Assembly: GCA_963848525.1 (NCBI GenBank)
Contig: CAWKDZ010000001.1
Coordinates: forward strand, 248,001 to 312,000
Reading direction: 5' to 3'
Length of the DNA stretch: 64,000 nt
Source: JACCTU01 sp963848525
GTDB lineage: Bacteria > Actinomycetota > Thermoleophilia > Gaiellales > Gaiellaceae
Shown here: positions 42,389 to 54,075 of the stretch, in pieces
How positions within the stretch are numbered: the stretch's first letter is position 1
Layout: each line of letters begins with the position of its first letter
The notes under the pieces: model-generated
What the model was told of the DNA's origin: nothing
The model's database searches: none
What the model saw: the letters and a program-made list of their open reading frames with translations, nothing else
Position numbers and translations under genes: made by a program

Positions 42389-43315
42389 TCACTTCTGGCG
42401 GGTCGTGACGTAGATGTCAGACGCGCCCTCCGGGCCGGGCGCGCGCCCGAAGAGGAGCTGCCGCCCGTCTCGCGAGAGAGACGGCCGCGTCTCGCCGGCC
42501 GCGGTGTTCACGGCCGCGCCGAGATTGACGATCTCGGACCACGGCTGGTTCCCGTTCCGACGCGTCGCCGCCCAGATGTCCTGGCCGCCGAGCGTGCCCG
42601 CCCGGTTGGACGTGAAGACGACCTCGCGGCCGTCCTTGCGCACGTTCGGCTGGATGTCGTTGGCCACGGGGTCGTTCAGCTCCGCCACAGGCGTGGCCGG
42701 TCCGAAGCTCCCGCCGGCGAGGCCGCTGCTCATGTAGATGTCGCCGGGAACGGTCGCCGAGCTCCGCGAGAAGTAGAGCGACCCTTCGTTCTTCGACTTG
42801 GCGACGTACGAGGGCCCCTGCTCGTCGAGCGGGCTGTTCGGGCCCTCGGGCGCACATGCCAGACGCTGCGGCTCGCTCCAGCCGCTCTGGCGGTTGTAGC
42901 GGGTGAAGTAGACGTCGCCCAGCCCACAGCTCCCCGGCAATGCCTCCCTGCTCACGAAGAAGAGGCCGCCGTTCCGGATCGGCGTCGGACAGAAGTCGTC
43001 CGCGGCCGAGTTGACCGGCTCGCCGAGGTTCTCGGGCGCTCCCCACGGAGCGTTCCGGTTCGTCCGCCGGGCGACCCAGATGTCGAGCAGGCCCTTCCCG
43101 CCGGCGCGGTTCGAAGCCATGTAGAGGCTGAGCCCGTCCGGAGACTGGATCGGACACCCCTCCAGCGCCGGCGTGTTCACCTCCGAACTGTTGCCTGCGA
43201 TCTCGTCGATCTTCTGGGCCGGCTCCCAGGCCGAGAAGACCTGCCCCTGGGCCGCGAGGGCGAACCACGTCGCCGCGGCGGCGGAGGCCAGCACCACTGT
43301 CGTCTTCAAACGCAT
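42389..43315 (-). CDS. Secreted PD40/TolB-like beta-propeller protein
   Basis: About 308 residues: signal peptide (RLKTTVVLASAAAATWFALA) and repeated WD40-like Pd40 blades, recognisable as SPDGLSLYMASNRAGGKGLLDIWVA, PTPIRNGGLFFVSREAL, DGREVVFTSNRAGTLGGQDI and SRDGRQLLFG. Such propellers bind cell-wall or protein ligands. ATG at 43315 is preferred to the ATG eight codons upstream because GGAG precedes it at suitable spacing. It follows the Ser/Thr kinase gene on the same strand and may be its partner; that is inference. Confidence 0.82.
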   Translation of the reverse strand: MRLKTTVVLASAAAATWFALAAQGQVFSAWEPAQKIDEIAGNSSEVNTPALEGCPIQSPDGLSLYMASNRAGGKGLLDIWVARRTNRNAPWGAPENLGEPVNSAADDFCPTPIRNGGLFFVSREALPGSCGLGDVYFTRYNRQSGWSEPQRLACAPEGPNSPLDEQGPSYVAKSKNEGSLYFSRSSATVPGDIYMSSGLAGGSFGPATPVAELNDPVANDIQPNVRKDGREVVFTSNRAGTLGGQDIWAATRRNGNQPWSEIVNLGAAVNTAAGETRPSLSRDGRQLLFGRAPGPEGASDIYVTTRQK

Positions 43316-43394
43316 TTTCTCCACTCCCTTCGACTGCATGTCCCGTCGAAGGTGACGCGGCGCGCTGAGGTGGCTCTGAGGCCGGGCTGAGGCG

Positions 43395-45282
43395 CTATAC
43401 GACCGCGAGCCAGAGCGCGTCGGCGCTCGCCGCGATCGACCAGACCTCCAGGCCGGCCTTCGCGGGCTCGCGCCCTTGCATGACGCGGACGAGGCCGGAG
43501 AGGTCGCGTGTCTTCGGGTCGAACCGCATCAGCGTCCCGCTCGCGATGTCGAGCCGCCAGACCGACCCGAGGCCGGCCGCATACGCGCCGCCACTCTCCT
43601 CCGGCAGCCCCTTGCCCGCGACTCTCCGCGCGGAGCGTGCGAGGATCGACGCGCAACATCTTCGCGTCGTCGCCTTCCGGATCGGCGCAGGCCCAGACGG
43701 ACCCCATGCCGTAGACGGGCCGCACCACGAAGCCCCCGAGGTCGACTGAGCGAACGCCGCCCGACGCGGGGTCGATGCGGTACAGCAGCCCCTTGTCCGG
43801 ATCGGCGAGCCAGAGGAAGCCGCCTCCGAACACGAGCCCTTGGACGTTCCCGCTCAGTCCCGAGGGCGAGACCCTCCGTAGCACCCTCCCGTTTCGAAGG
43901 TCGACGCGGATGAGTTGATCCCGCCCTTGGCGGCGACCGAGCACCCACAGTGCACCGTCGGCGTCGACGACCTCGACGACGTTCGCGCGGAGCCGGTACT
44001 GGCGCACCCCCTCGCCGCCACGAGGGATCCACGTCAGCACCGACCCGCCGGTCTTCGGAACGAATCCCGCTACCCAGGCGCCGCTCGCGTCCGCTGCGAG
44101 GACGGAGCGCCACCCTGCATCGCCGTACGACCTCGTTGCGATCTTCGTCGTCGACCGGACGTCGTTCGATCGAGAGTCGATCTCGGAGACCGTCCCGTCG
44201 GCGCTGTTGTAGGTCCAAACGCTGTCGCCGCCGGCCGCCGCCGCGCTGGGGAACTTCCCCACCTGGACGACGGCGGCGATCCGGTTGGTCCTCGGATCGA
44301 TCCGGACGAGGGTGTTGTGGTCGACCTCGCGCGCCGCGGCCTCACCGCCGGCGCGCGTGGCGAGCACGCCGACGAGCGCCGCGACGACCGCGAGCACGGC
44401 CGCGGCGAGGAGCGCGGCGCGGCGCCCTCTGCGCCTGCGTCGCCCGAGCCCGAGCGCCGTCTGCGCTGCGGCGACGAGGTCGGCGCACGTCGCGTACCGG
44501 TCGTCCGGGTTCTTCGCCATCGCCTTCCGGATCACGGCGTCGACGGCCGCCGGGAGCTCGGAACGACGCTCGCTCGCGTCCGGCGGCTCTTCCTCCAGGT
44601 GCGCCCAGGCGACGGCGAGCCGCGACGACGCCTCGAAGGGCGGCGCTCCCGTCAGGCACTCGTAGAGCAGACAGCCCAGGGCGTACACGTCGGTGCGCCC
44701 GTCGATCTCGCCGCCCTCGATCTGCTCAGGCGCGAGGTAGGTGGGCGTTCCGAGCGAACGGCCGTCCGTCGCGCCACCCGCGCCGTCGCCGAACGGGCGC
44801 GTCAGACCGAAGTCCGCGAGGTAGGCGTGCTCGTCGGCGTCGAGCAGCACGTTCGAGGGCTTGACGTCGCGATGCACGAGGCCCTTCGCGTGCGCCGCGT
44901 CGAGCGCGTGTGCGACCTGTGCGACGATCGCGAGCGCGCGAGGAGGATCGAGCGCGCCCTCCGCGCGCAGCAGCTCGCGAAGGTCGGAGCCCTCCACGAA
45001 GCGCATGACGAGGTAGAGGCGGCCGTCGAGCTCGCCCGCGTCGTGAATCGGCACGACGTTCGGGTGCTCGAGCGACATCGCGAGCTCCGCCTCGCGCGCG
45101 AAGCGCTCGCGGAAGCGTTCGTCCGCGGCGAGCTCGGGGGCCATCAGCTTCAGCGCCACGACACGCTTGAGGCGAAGGTCGCGCGCGCGGTAAACGACGC
45201 CCATCCCGCCCTGCCCGACGAGCTCCTCCGGGCGATAGCCGAGGAAGTCGTTGCGGATTTGGGCCGTGTTCGCCGGGTTCAC
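43395..45282 (-). CDS. PASTA-less Ser/Thr protein kinase with extracytoplasmic beta-propeller, frame broken near 43635
   Basis: Kinase domain (residues 15-270): LVGQGGMGVVYRARDLRLKR, catalytic VALKLM Lys, GLVHRDVKPSNVLLD, ADFGLTRPFG and TYLAPEQIEGG. Then one membrane helix (LLAAAVLAVVAALVGVLATR) and an external domain of repeated Trp/Asp blades (NRIAAVVQVGKFPSA, GALWVLGRRQGRD, GFLWLADPDKGLLYRIDP). Near 43635 one extra C in CTCCGCGCGG shifts the frame; corrected, the last blade (GLGSVWRLDIASGTLMRFD) ends at TAG 43397-43395. The external sensor probably reports envelope or ligand state to the kinase. GTG start, divergent from the BTAD regulator. Confidence 0.88.
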
Positions 45283-45382
45283 TGCGGACCGTCTTGTGGG
45301 TTCGAGGATAGGGCTCGTGGAAGCGGAATACGAGTGTCCGCATCGCCGCTGAGGGCTCGCTGAGCCGGCACTGAGGCCGTGT

Positions 45383-45388
45383 TAGCGT
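45383..45388 (+). promoter_or_regulatory. -10 element of the BTAD regulator gene
   Basis: TAGCGT lies eleven bases before the GTG at 45400 and supports that start over the upstream GTG at 45379, which the element would overlap. The kinase gene on the other strand has only a distant TATCCT (about 28 bases upstream) and may have a true leader. Confidence 0.4.
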
Positions 45389-45399
45389 CGTCGGCACCG

Positions 45400-46987
45400 G
45401 TGGAGTTCCGGATCCTGGGGCCTCTCGAGGTCGTCGCTGACGGGCAACCACTCGCGCTCGGCGGCCAACGCCAGCGCGCCCTGCTCGCGCTCCTGCTCCT
45501 GCGGGCAAACGATGTCGTTCCGTGCGACGTGCTGATCGACGGGATGTGGGGCGACGAGCCGCCGCGGGACGCGACGAACGCGCTGCAGTACCACGTCTCG
45601 CAGCTACGGAAGGCGATCGGACGGAGAGAAGCCGTCGTCACGCAGGGAGCCCGGCTACCTGATCCGCGTCGCGCCGAACGAGCTCGACCTGTTCACCTTC
45701 GAGCGGCTCGTGGACGAGGCGCAGACGGCGGCGCCCGAAGACGCCGCGCGCCTCCTCCGCGACGCGCTGGAGCTCTGGCGCGGCACGCCGTTCTCCGACG
45801 TTGCGTACGCCGACTGGGCGCAGGTGGAGATCGTCCGCCTGGAGGAGCTCCGCGTGCGCGCCCTCGAGCTACGAGTCGACGCCGACCTCGCTCTCGGGAA
45901 GCACGCGCAGCTCGTGGGGGAGCTCGAGGCCCTCGTTCGCGAGCATCCGCTTCGCGAACGCCCGCGCGCCGCACTGATGCGGGCGCTCTACGCGTCCGGT
46001 CGGCAAGCCGAGGCGCTCGAGGCATACCGCGATGCCCGAACGATGCTCGTCGACGAGCTCGGGATCGAGCCGAGCCCCGAGCTCCAGGAGCTCGAGCGCG
46101 CGATCCTTCGCCACGACTCGGCGCTGGCCGTCTCCTCGGACATGCCGGTGCGCCATCGCGCGATCGTCGTCGTCGTGCGGGCGGAGTCGAGCCTCGACGC
46201 GCTCCTCGGCGTCGCAGAGCCGCTCGCTCGGCGGCCCGAGCGCGAGCTCATCCTCGCGCGACTGCTGGCGAGGGGCGAGGACCTCGCACGCGCGACGGCG
46301 CTGCTGGCGGAGCGGCGCACGGCGCTCGTCGGGCGCGGACTCGCCTGCCGTGTGGCGGCATACACGTCGCTCGAGCCTGGCGGCGATGCGGCTCGACTCG
46401 CGACCGAGCACGACGCCGACCTCGTTCTCGTCGACGCCGCACCCGACGCCGAGACCGGAGCCCTCGACGACGAGCTGACGGTCGTTCTCGCCGGCGCGTC
46501 GTGCGACGTCGGCGTCCTCGTCGGCGGTCCCATGCCCGAGTCGGGAGCGGTCGTGACTCCGTTCGGCGGCGTCGAGCACGACTGGTCGGCGATCGAGCTC
46601 GCAGCATGGCTCGCGGGCTCGCTCGGCACGACGCTCCGGCTCCTCGGGCGCGAGGCAGACGCTGCCGGCGAAGCGCGCGACGCGAGTCGGCTCCTCGCCC
46701 GCGCTTCCCTCGTCGTGCAGCAAGTCGTCGGGATCGTCACCGAACCCGTGCTCATACGCCCCGGCGAGGCGGGCGTGCTCGACGCCGCCCGCGACGCGCG
46801 CTTGCTCGTCGTCGGCCTCTCCGACCGCTGGCGAAGCGAGGGGATTGGTCGCGTGCGTCTCGCCGTCGCCGCCGGGGCCGGCGTGCCGACGCTCTTCGTC
46901 AGGCGGGGCGTCCGCTCGAGCGACGTCGCCGGGCGCCAGTCGCTGACGCGCTTCACGTGGACGTTGGTCGCGGCGGGCGACGGCTAG
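45400..46987 (+). CDS. BTAD-type (SARP/AfsR-like) regulator with universal-stress-like C-terminal domain, frame broken near 45645
   Basis: Residues 1-90 are an OmpR-type winged helix (VEFRILGPLEVVADGQPLAL, LLRANDVVPCDVLIDGMWGD, NALQYHVSQLRKAIG). After GAAGCC-type coding VVTQG the frame breaks (CAGGGAGCCCGG has one base too many) and resumes GYLIRVAPNELDLFTFERLV, followed by the BTAD helices (ALELWRGTPFSDVAYADWAQ, RERPRAALMRALYASGRQAE). From about residue 245 a USP/antiporter-tail-like alpha/beta region follows (HRAIVVVVRAESSLDALLGV, LVVGLSDRWR). Repaired length 528. A DNA-binding regulator sensing something through the tail is my inference; no TPR or ATPase part is present. Confidence 0.8.
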
Positions 46988-47373
46988 TGCGCATCTACGA
47001 GACCGTCCTCTACGGCGAGCCTGCGGCGCTCGGCAGGTTCTACGCCGACGTGCTCGGGCTCCGGGCCGTCGGCGGGCCGGACGAGCTCGCGGCCACGTTC
47101 CGACTCGACGACGGCGGCATGCTGCTGATCTTCGACGCCACACGCTCGTCGCTCCCGGGCCGCCCCGTGCCCTCGCACGGAACGACGGGTGCGGGTCATG
47201 TCGCGTTCGCGGTCGAGGCCGGTGAGCTCGACGAGTGGCGCGAGCGGCTGACCCGTGCCGGCGTCGCGATCGAGCAGGAGGTCGACTGGGACGGCCGCGG
47301 CCGCTCGCTCTACCTCCGCGATCCGGCCGGGAACGTTGTCGAGCTCGTCGAGGGCGACATCTGGCCGCCGTAA
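46987..47373 (+). CDS. VOC family protein (single domain)
   Basis: 128-residue glyoxalase-fold protein: IYETVLYGEPAALGRFYADV, LGLRAVGGPDE, GAGHVAFAVEAGELDEWRE and the terminal YLRDPAGNVVELVEG. Metal ligands are plausible at His and Glu in GHVAFAV and VVELVEG. GTG start shares one base with the BTAD stop (TAGTG), so the two are co-translated; a resistance or small-molecule-binding partner role is plausible but unproven. Confidence 0.82.
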   Translation: MRIYETVLYGEPAALGRFYADVLGLRAVGGPDELAATFRLDDGGMLLIFDATRSSLPGRPVPSHGTTGAGHVAFAVEAGELDEWRERLTRAGVAIEQEVDWDGRGRSLYLRDPAGNVVELVEGDIWPP

Positions 47374-47376
47374 GGG

Positions 47377-47562
47377 TCAGCGGCCGAGGAGGCCGAACGT
47401 GAGCCTGCGGAGGCGCGCGCGGCGCCTTTGCTCGCGCTCGCGCTCGATTCGCTGGTGCGCCTCATGCCGCGCGGCGAGTTCGAGAAAGACGTCGCGAGGA
47501 TCGCGCTCCATCTGGCGCCTTGCGCGCTCCCAATCCTCAGTTGTCGGCTGAATCTCTTCCAT
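47377..47562 (-). CDS. Small charged helical protein
   Basis: 61 residues, mostly predicted helix and very rich in Arg/Glu (DWERARRQMERDPRDVFLEL, RIEREREQRRRARLRRLTF). No known family. ATG at 47562; overlaps the preceding 50-residue gene by 26 bases. Likely real from its codon pattern and position after clpB, but confidence is moderate. Confidence 0.45.
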   Translation of the reverse strand: MEEIQPTTEDWERARRQMERDPRDVFLELAARHEAHQRIEREREQRRRARLRRLTFGLLGR

Positions 47563-47689
47563 CGTCGTCACCCAGTAACTCGACGATCTCTTCGAGTCTA
47601 GCGTCGATGCGCTGGAGCATCTGGCCAATTCCGTGGAGGTACTCAACGACGTCTTCGAGTCGTGTTCGCCGCTTTCGCCTCCAACGCAC
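47537..47689 (-). CDS. Small coiled-coil-like protein
   Basis: 50 residues: basic start, then a heptad-like helix (DVVEYLHGIGQMLQRIDARL, then EEIVELLGDDD). The pattern resembles short coiled-coil accessory proteins. GTG start at 47689 is a guess; the gene lies just downstream of clpB on the same strand and overlaps the next small gene. Confidence 0.4.
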   Translation of the reverse strand: MRWRRKRRTRLEDVVEYLHGIGQMLQRIDARLEEIVELLGDDDGRDSADN

Positions 47690-47739
47690 GCGAGTACGGT
47701 CGCGGCTCGCGAGGCGCGCCGCAAGACGGCCCGTTCCGC

Positions 47740-50209
47740 CTAGGCCGCAGCGGCCGGTTCGGCCACGTCCGCCTTCGTGAACACGAGCTCGCCGTTCTGC
47801 GCGTCGACGCGCACCGTGTCGCCCTCGCCGAAGTCGCCCTCGAGCAGGCGCAAGGCGAGCGGGTTCTCGACCAGCCGCTGCAACGCACGCTTGAGCGGTC
47901 GCGCGCCGTAGGTCGGGTCCCACCCCGCCTCGGTGACGGCCTCCTTCGCCGCGTCCGAGAGCTCGAGCGTCAGCCCGCGCTCGGCGAGGCGTGAGCGCAG
48001 CCGCGCGAGCTGGAGCTCGACGATGTCGGCGAGCTGGTCGCGCGTGAGCCGCTCGAAGACGACGATCTCGTCGATCCGGTTCAGGAACTCCGGCCGGAAG
48101 TGCTCGCGCATCTGCTCGGCCGAGCGGATGTTCGAGGTCATGATGATCACGGTGTTGCGGAAGTCGACCGTGCGGCCCTGACCGTCGGTCAGGCGACCGT
48201 CGTCGAGGATCTGGAGCAGCACGTCGAAGACCTCGTTGTGCGCCTTCTCGATCTCGTCGAGGAGGAGCACCGAGTACGGACGCCGGCGGACGGCCTCGGT
48301 CAGCTGCCCGCCCTCCTCGTAGCCGACGTAGCCCGGCGGCGCGCCGAGCAGTCGCGCGACCGTGTGTCGCTCCTGGTACTCCGACATGTCGAGCCGCACC
48401 ATCGCGCGCTCGTCGTCGAACATGAACTCCGCGAGCGCGCGCGCGAGCTCGGTCTTCCCGACGCCGGTCGGGCCGAGGAAGACGAACGAGCCGATCGGCC
48501 GGTTCGGGTCCTGGAGCCCGGTGCGCGCGCGACGGAGCGCATTCGCGACCGCCTCGACGGCCGCGTGCTGGCCGACGACGCGCTGGTGCAGGCGCTCCTC
48601 CATGTGGATCAGCTTCTCGGTCTCGCCCTCGAGCAGGCGGTCGACGGGGATGCCCGTCCAGCGCGCGACGACGGCGGCGACGTCGTCCTCGTCGACCTCC
48701 TCCTTGACCATCGGCGTCTCGATCTCAACGCGCTCCGAGAGCTCGCGCTCGAGCGCCGGCAGCTCGCCGTAGCGGATCTCAGCGACGCGCTGGAGGTCGC
48801 CGTTCCGCTCGGCGCGTTCCGCCTCCATGCGCAGCTCGTCGATTCGCTGCGTGATCTCCTTGACCCGGTCGAGCTGCTCCTTCTCGCGAGCCCAGCGCGC
48901 CGCGAGCTCGGCCTCGAGTTCGCGAGCCTCGGCGAGCGCTCGTTCGACCGGCTCGCGAACTTCGGCGAGCTTCCTTGCCCATCGCCGCCAACTCGATCTC
49001 GAGCTGGCGGCGCCTGCGCTCCGCCTCGTCGAGCTCGATCGGCGACGAGTCGATCTCCATGCGCAAGCGCGAGGCAGACTCGTCGACCAGGTCGATCGCC
49101 TTGTCGGGCAGCTGTCGGTCGGTGATGTAGCGGTCGCTCAGCACCGCCGCCGCGACGAGTGCCGCGTCGCGGATGCGCACGCCGTGGTGCGCCTCGTAGC
49201 GCTCCTTCAGGCCGCGCAGGATCGCGATCGTGTCGGCGACGCTCGGCTCGCCGACGAAGACGGGCTGGAAGCGCCGCTCGAGCGCGGCGTCCTTCTCGAC
49301 GTGCTTGCGGTACTCGTCGAGCGTCGTCGCACCGACCGCGCGCAGCTCGCCGCGCGCGAGCATCGGCTTGAGCATGTTCGCCGCGTCGACCGCGCCCTCG
49401 GCGGCGCCCGCGCCGACGATCGTGTGCAGCTCGTCGATGAAGAGGACGATCTGGCCCTCGGAGCCCTGGATCTCCTGGAGCACGGCCTTGAGGCGCTCCT
49501 CGAACTCGCCGCGGTACTTCGAGCCGGCCAGCAGCGCGCCGATGTCGAGCGCCCAGACGCGCTTGCCCTTCAGCCCTTCGGGCACGTCGCCGGCGACGAT
49601 CCGCTGCGCGAGCCCCTCGACGATCGCGGTCTTGCCGACGCCGGGGTCGCCGATCAGCACCGGGTTGTTCTTCGTCCGGCGCGAGAGCACCTGGATCACG
49701 CGGCGGATCTCCTCGTCGCGGCCGATGACGGGATCGAGCTTGCCTTCCTCCGCCGCCTCGGTCAGGTCGCGGCCGAACTTCTCGAGCGCCTCGTACGTCT
49801 CCTCGGGGTCCTGCGAAGTCACTCGCCGCCCGCCGCGCACGTCCTCGATCTGCGCGAGCAGCTCGTCGCGCGGGACGACGTCGAGCGCGAGCAGCAGATG
49901 CTCGGTCGACACGTAGTCGTCGTCCATGCGCTTTGCCTCGTCGAACGCCTGGTCGAGCACCTTCGAGAACGCGGCGCCGACCTGCGGCTGCTGCGACGCG
50001 CCCTGGATCGACGGCTTGCCGCGCAGCGTCGTCTCGGCCTGCGCGCGCAGACCCGCCGGGTCCGGGACGAGCCTCTGCGGCAGCTCCTGGTCGAGCAAGG
50101 CGAGCAGCAGGTGCTCGGGGTAGAGCTCGGGGTTGCCCATCCGGCGCGCGAGCTCCTGCGCGGCGCCGACCGCCTGCTGGCTCTTGAGCGTCAGCTTGTT
50201 GAAGTCCAC
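47740..50209 (-). CDS. clpB: ClpB disaggregase, frame broken near 48975
   Basis: Hsp100 chaperone that works with DnaK to extract proteins from aggregates. Clp N domain (KSQQAVGAAQELARRMGNPE), first AAA+ (Walker A GDPGVGKTAIVEGLAQR, Walker B VLFIDELHTIVGAG), then the middle coiled coil, where an extra G in AAGGAAGCTC shifts the frame; the second part (LAEVREPVERAL, then RNGDLQRVAEIRYGEL) contains AAA-2 with GPTGVGKTELARALAEF and VLLLDEIEKAHNEVFDVLLQ, ending in the Clp C-terminal domain. Repaired length 822. GTG start overlaps hspR by 19 bases. Confidence 0.93.
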
Positions 50210-50577
50210 GACCCCTTACCTCCGGCTGGCACGCCGGCCTCGCGGTAGACCACGAGGTCGCGCCGGTACTGCTTGTGAACGTTCTGCACGTCCTCGCGCA
50301 GCTGCCGCTGCAGCCGCTCGATCCGCGCGTGCGCCTTCTGCAGCTCGTCCTCGAGCCGCAGCACCAGCTCGACGCCGGCGAGGTTCAGCCCGAGGTCCGT
50401 GGTCAGTCGCTGGATCAGCTGCACGCGCTCGACGTCGGCGTCCGAGTAGAGCCGCGTGTTCCCGGCGGTCCGCTTGGGGCGCACCAGCCCCTTCTGCTCG
50501 TAGATGCGAAGCGTCTGGGGATGGATGCCGACGAGGTCGGCGGCGACGCTGATCATGTAGCGAGGCCGGTCGTCCAC
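50191..50577 (-). CDS. hspR: Heat-shock repressor HspR (MerR family)
   Basis: 128-residue MerR-type protein: PRYMISVAADLVGIHPQTLR, IYEQKGLVRPKRTAGNTRLY (winged helix), then a coiled-coil dimerisation helix (LEDELQKAHARIERLQRQLR). In actinobacteria HspR represses the dnaK and clpB operons, using DnaK as co-repressor. Here it is the fourth gene of dnaK-grpE-dnaJ-hspR-clpB. The stop of dnaJ and the GTG start share a base (TAGTG). Confidence 0.93.
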   Translation of the reverse strand: MDDRPRYMISVAADLVGIHPQTLRIYEQKGLVRPKRTAGNTRLYSDADVERVQLIQRLTTDLGLNLAGVELVLRLEDELQKAHARIERLQRQLREDVQNVHKQYRRDLVVYREAGVPAGGKGSWTSTS

Positions 50578-51629
50578 TACGTCACCTTCCTGAGCTCTTC
50601 GAGCAGCTCGCGCTCCTTCTTGTTCAGCCGCTTCGGCACCTGGACCTTGAGGCGGGCGAGCACGTCGCCCTTGCCGCCGCCGGAGAGCTTCGGCGCGCCG
50701 CGGCCGCGGATGCGCAGCAGCTTCCCGTCCTCGGAGCCGGCCGGCACCTTCAGCGAGACGGCGCCGTCGGGCGTCGGCACCTCGACGGTCGCGCCGAGCG
50801 CGGCGTCGGCGTACGAGATCGGGACGTTCACGAGCAGGTCGTTGCCGCGCCGCTCGTAGAGCGGCGACTCGGCCACGCGCGTGACCACGAAGAGGTCGCC
50901 CGCGGGCGCCCCGCCCCAGCCGGCCTCGCCCTTGCCCTTGAGCCGGATCCGCGTGCCGTCCTTGACGCCGGCCGGGATCTTGACCGTGTAGCGCTTCGTG
51001 CGCCGCTCGCGGCCGGAGCCCTGGCACTTCGGGCACGGATCCTCGATCACGGTGCCGTTCCCGCGGCAGCGCGGGCACGGCTGCGAGAGCGCGAACAGCC
51101 CCTGCGCCTCGGAGACGACGCCGCGCCCGTTGCACTCGGGGCAGATGCGCGGCGACGTGCCGGGCCGCGCGCCGGAGCCATGGCACTCGGAGCACGCGGT
51201 CTCGAGCTCGACCGGCACCTGTACCTGGAGGCCGCGCAGCGAATCCTCGAAGGAGAGGTTGACGACCGCCTCGACGTCGTCGCCGCGGCGGCCGCGCTCA
51301 CGCTGCTGCGCGCGCCCACGCCCACCGCCGCCGAAGAGGCCGCCGAAGAGGTCGGAGAGATCGCCGAGGTCGCCGAAGTCGAAGTTGAAGCCGCCCTGGC
51401 CCGCTCGGCCGTTCGCGCCGAAGGCGTCGTACTGCTTGCGCTTCTCCGGGTCCTTGAGGATGTCGTACGCGGCCTGGATCTCCTTGAAGCGCGTCTCGGC
51501 CGCCTCGTCGCCGGGGTTGCGGTCGGGGTGGTTGTCGCGCGCGAGCTTGCGGTACGCCTTCTTCAGCTCGTCCGCGGAGGCGTTCTTCGAGACGCCGAGG
51601 ACGTCGTAGAGGGACCTAGTCGCCGCCAC
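50577..51629 (-). CDS. dnaJ: Chaperone DnaJ
   Basis: 350-residue co-chaperone: J domain (SLYDVLGVSKNASADELKKA with the HPD in ARDNHPDRN), Gly/Phe-rich linker (LGDLSDLFGGLFGGGGRGRA), four zinc-binding CxxCxGxG repeats (CSECHGSG, CPECNGRG, CPRCRGNG, CPKCQGSG), and the substrate-binding C-terminal domains. Stimulates DnaK ATPase. Slightly compact because the C-terminal tail is short. GTG start overlaps the grpE stop by 14 bases. Confidence 0.96.
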   Translation of the reverse strand: MAATRSLYDVLGVSKNASADELKKAYRKLARDNHPDRNPGDEAAETRFKEIQAAYDILKDPEKRKQYDAFGANGRAGQGGFNFDFGDLGDLSDLFGGLFGGGGRGRAQQRERGRRGDDVEAVVNLSFEDSLRGLQVQVPVELETACSECHGSGARPGTSPRICPECNGRGVVSEAQGLFALSQPCPRCRGNGTVIEDPCPKCQGSGRERRTKRYTVKIPAGVKDGTRIRLKGKGEAGWGGAPAGDLFVVTRVAESPLYERRGNDLLVNVPISYADAALGATVEVPTPDGAVSLKVPAGSEDGKLLRIRGRGAPKLSGGGKGDVLARLKVQVPKRLNKKERELLEELRKVT

Positions 51630-52091
51630 CGCTGACCACCACTCGCGCGGGCCGCAGCACGAGGTCTCCGAGCCGGTAGCCCTTCTGCACGACCTCGATC
51701 ACGGTTCCCTCGGGTGCGTCGCTCGGCTGGGAGAGCAGGGCCTCGTGCACGTGCGGGTCGAACTGTCCGTCCGTCTCGATCTCCGCCAGCCCCTGCTTCG
51801 CGAGCGTGTCGGCGAGCTGGCGGTGGACGAGGCGAACGCCCTCCTCGAGCTTCGCCTCCTCGTGCGCCTCGGCCGCTTCGAGCGCGCGACCCAGGTCGTC
51901 GAGGACGGGCAGCAGGTCCTTGACCAGCCGCTCGTTTGCACGCACGGCGAACGTCTCCTGCTCGCGCGCCGTCCGCTTCTTGAAGTTCGCGAACTCCGCC
52001 TGGAGGCGCTGGAGCGTGTCGACGAGCTCGTCGCGTTCCCGCGCGAGCTCGTCGACTCCCTGCTCCTCGGTCTTTTCGACGTCTTCGTGCA

Positions 52092-52092
<1 letters not shown>
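51616..52092 (-). CDS. grpE: Nucleotide exchange factor GrpE
   Basis: 158-residue DnaK partner: long N-terminal helix (DELARERDELVDTLQRLQAE, FANFKKRTAREQETF), KDLLPVLDDLGRALEAAEAH and the C-terminal beta domain (FDPHVHEALLSQPSDAPEGT, GYRLGDLVLRPARVVVSGG). Releases ADP from DnaK. GTG start shares a base with the dnaK stop. Confidence 0.95.
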
Positions 52093-54005
<1,913 letters not shown>

Positions 54006-54075
54006 CTGCGTTTGTTCCTCCCTTGAGAAAATCTGAGTGCCTTTATAGCAGATTTAGAGCGAGTACGATAGCGGT
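54006..54075. promoter_or_regulatory. dnaK promoter with inverted repeat AAATCTG-N13-CAGATTT
   Basis: AAATCTG (54029-54035) and CAGATTT (54049-54055) form a perfect 7-bp inverted repeat with 13 bases between. The AT-rich TATAAAG (minus strand) in the spacer could be the dnaK -10. A canonical HspR site (CTTGAGT-N7-ACTCAAG) is not present; only a partial half-site, CTTGAGA at 54022-54028, is seen. On the other strand TACGAT (54064-54069) serves the next gene. Confidence 0.55.

Noticed and set aside
54022..54040. CTTGAG...-type HspR (HAIR) operator upstream of dnaK
   Set aside because: Only one half (CTTGAGA) is present; the matching ACTCAAG at the right spacing is absent, so I do not annotate it as such.
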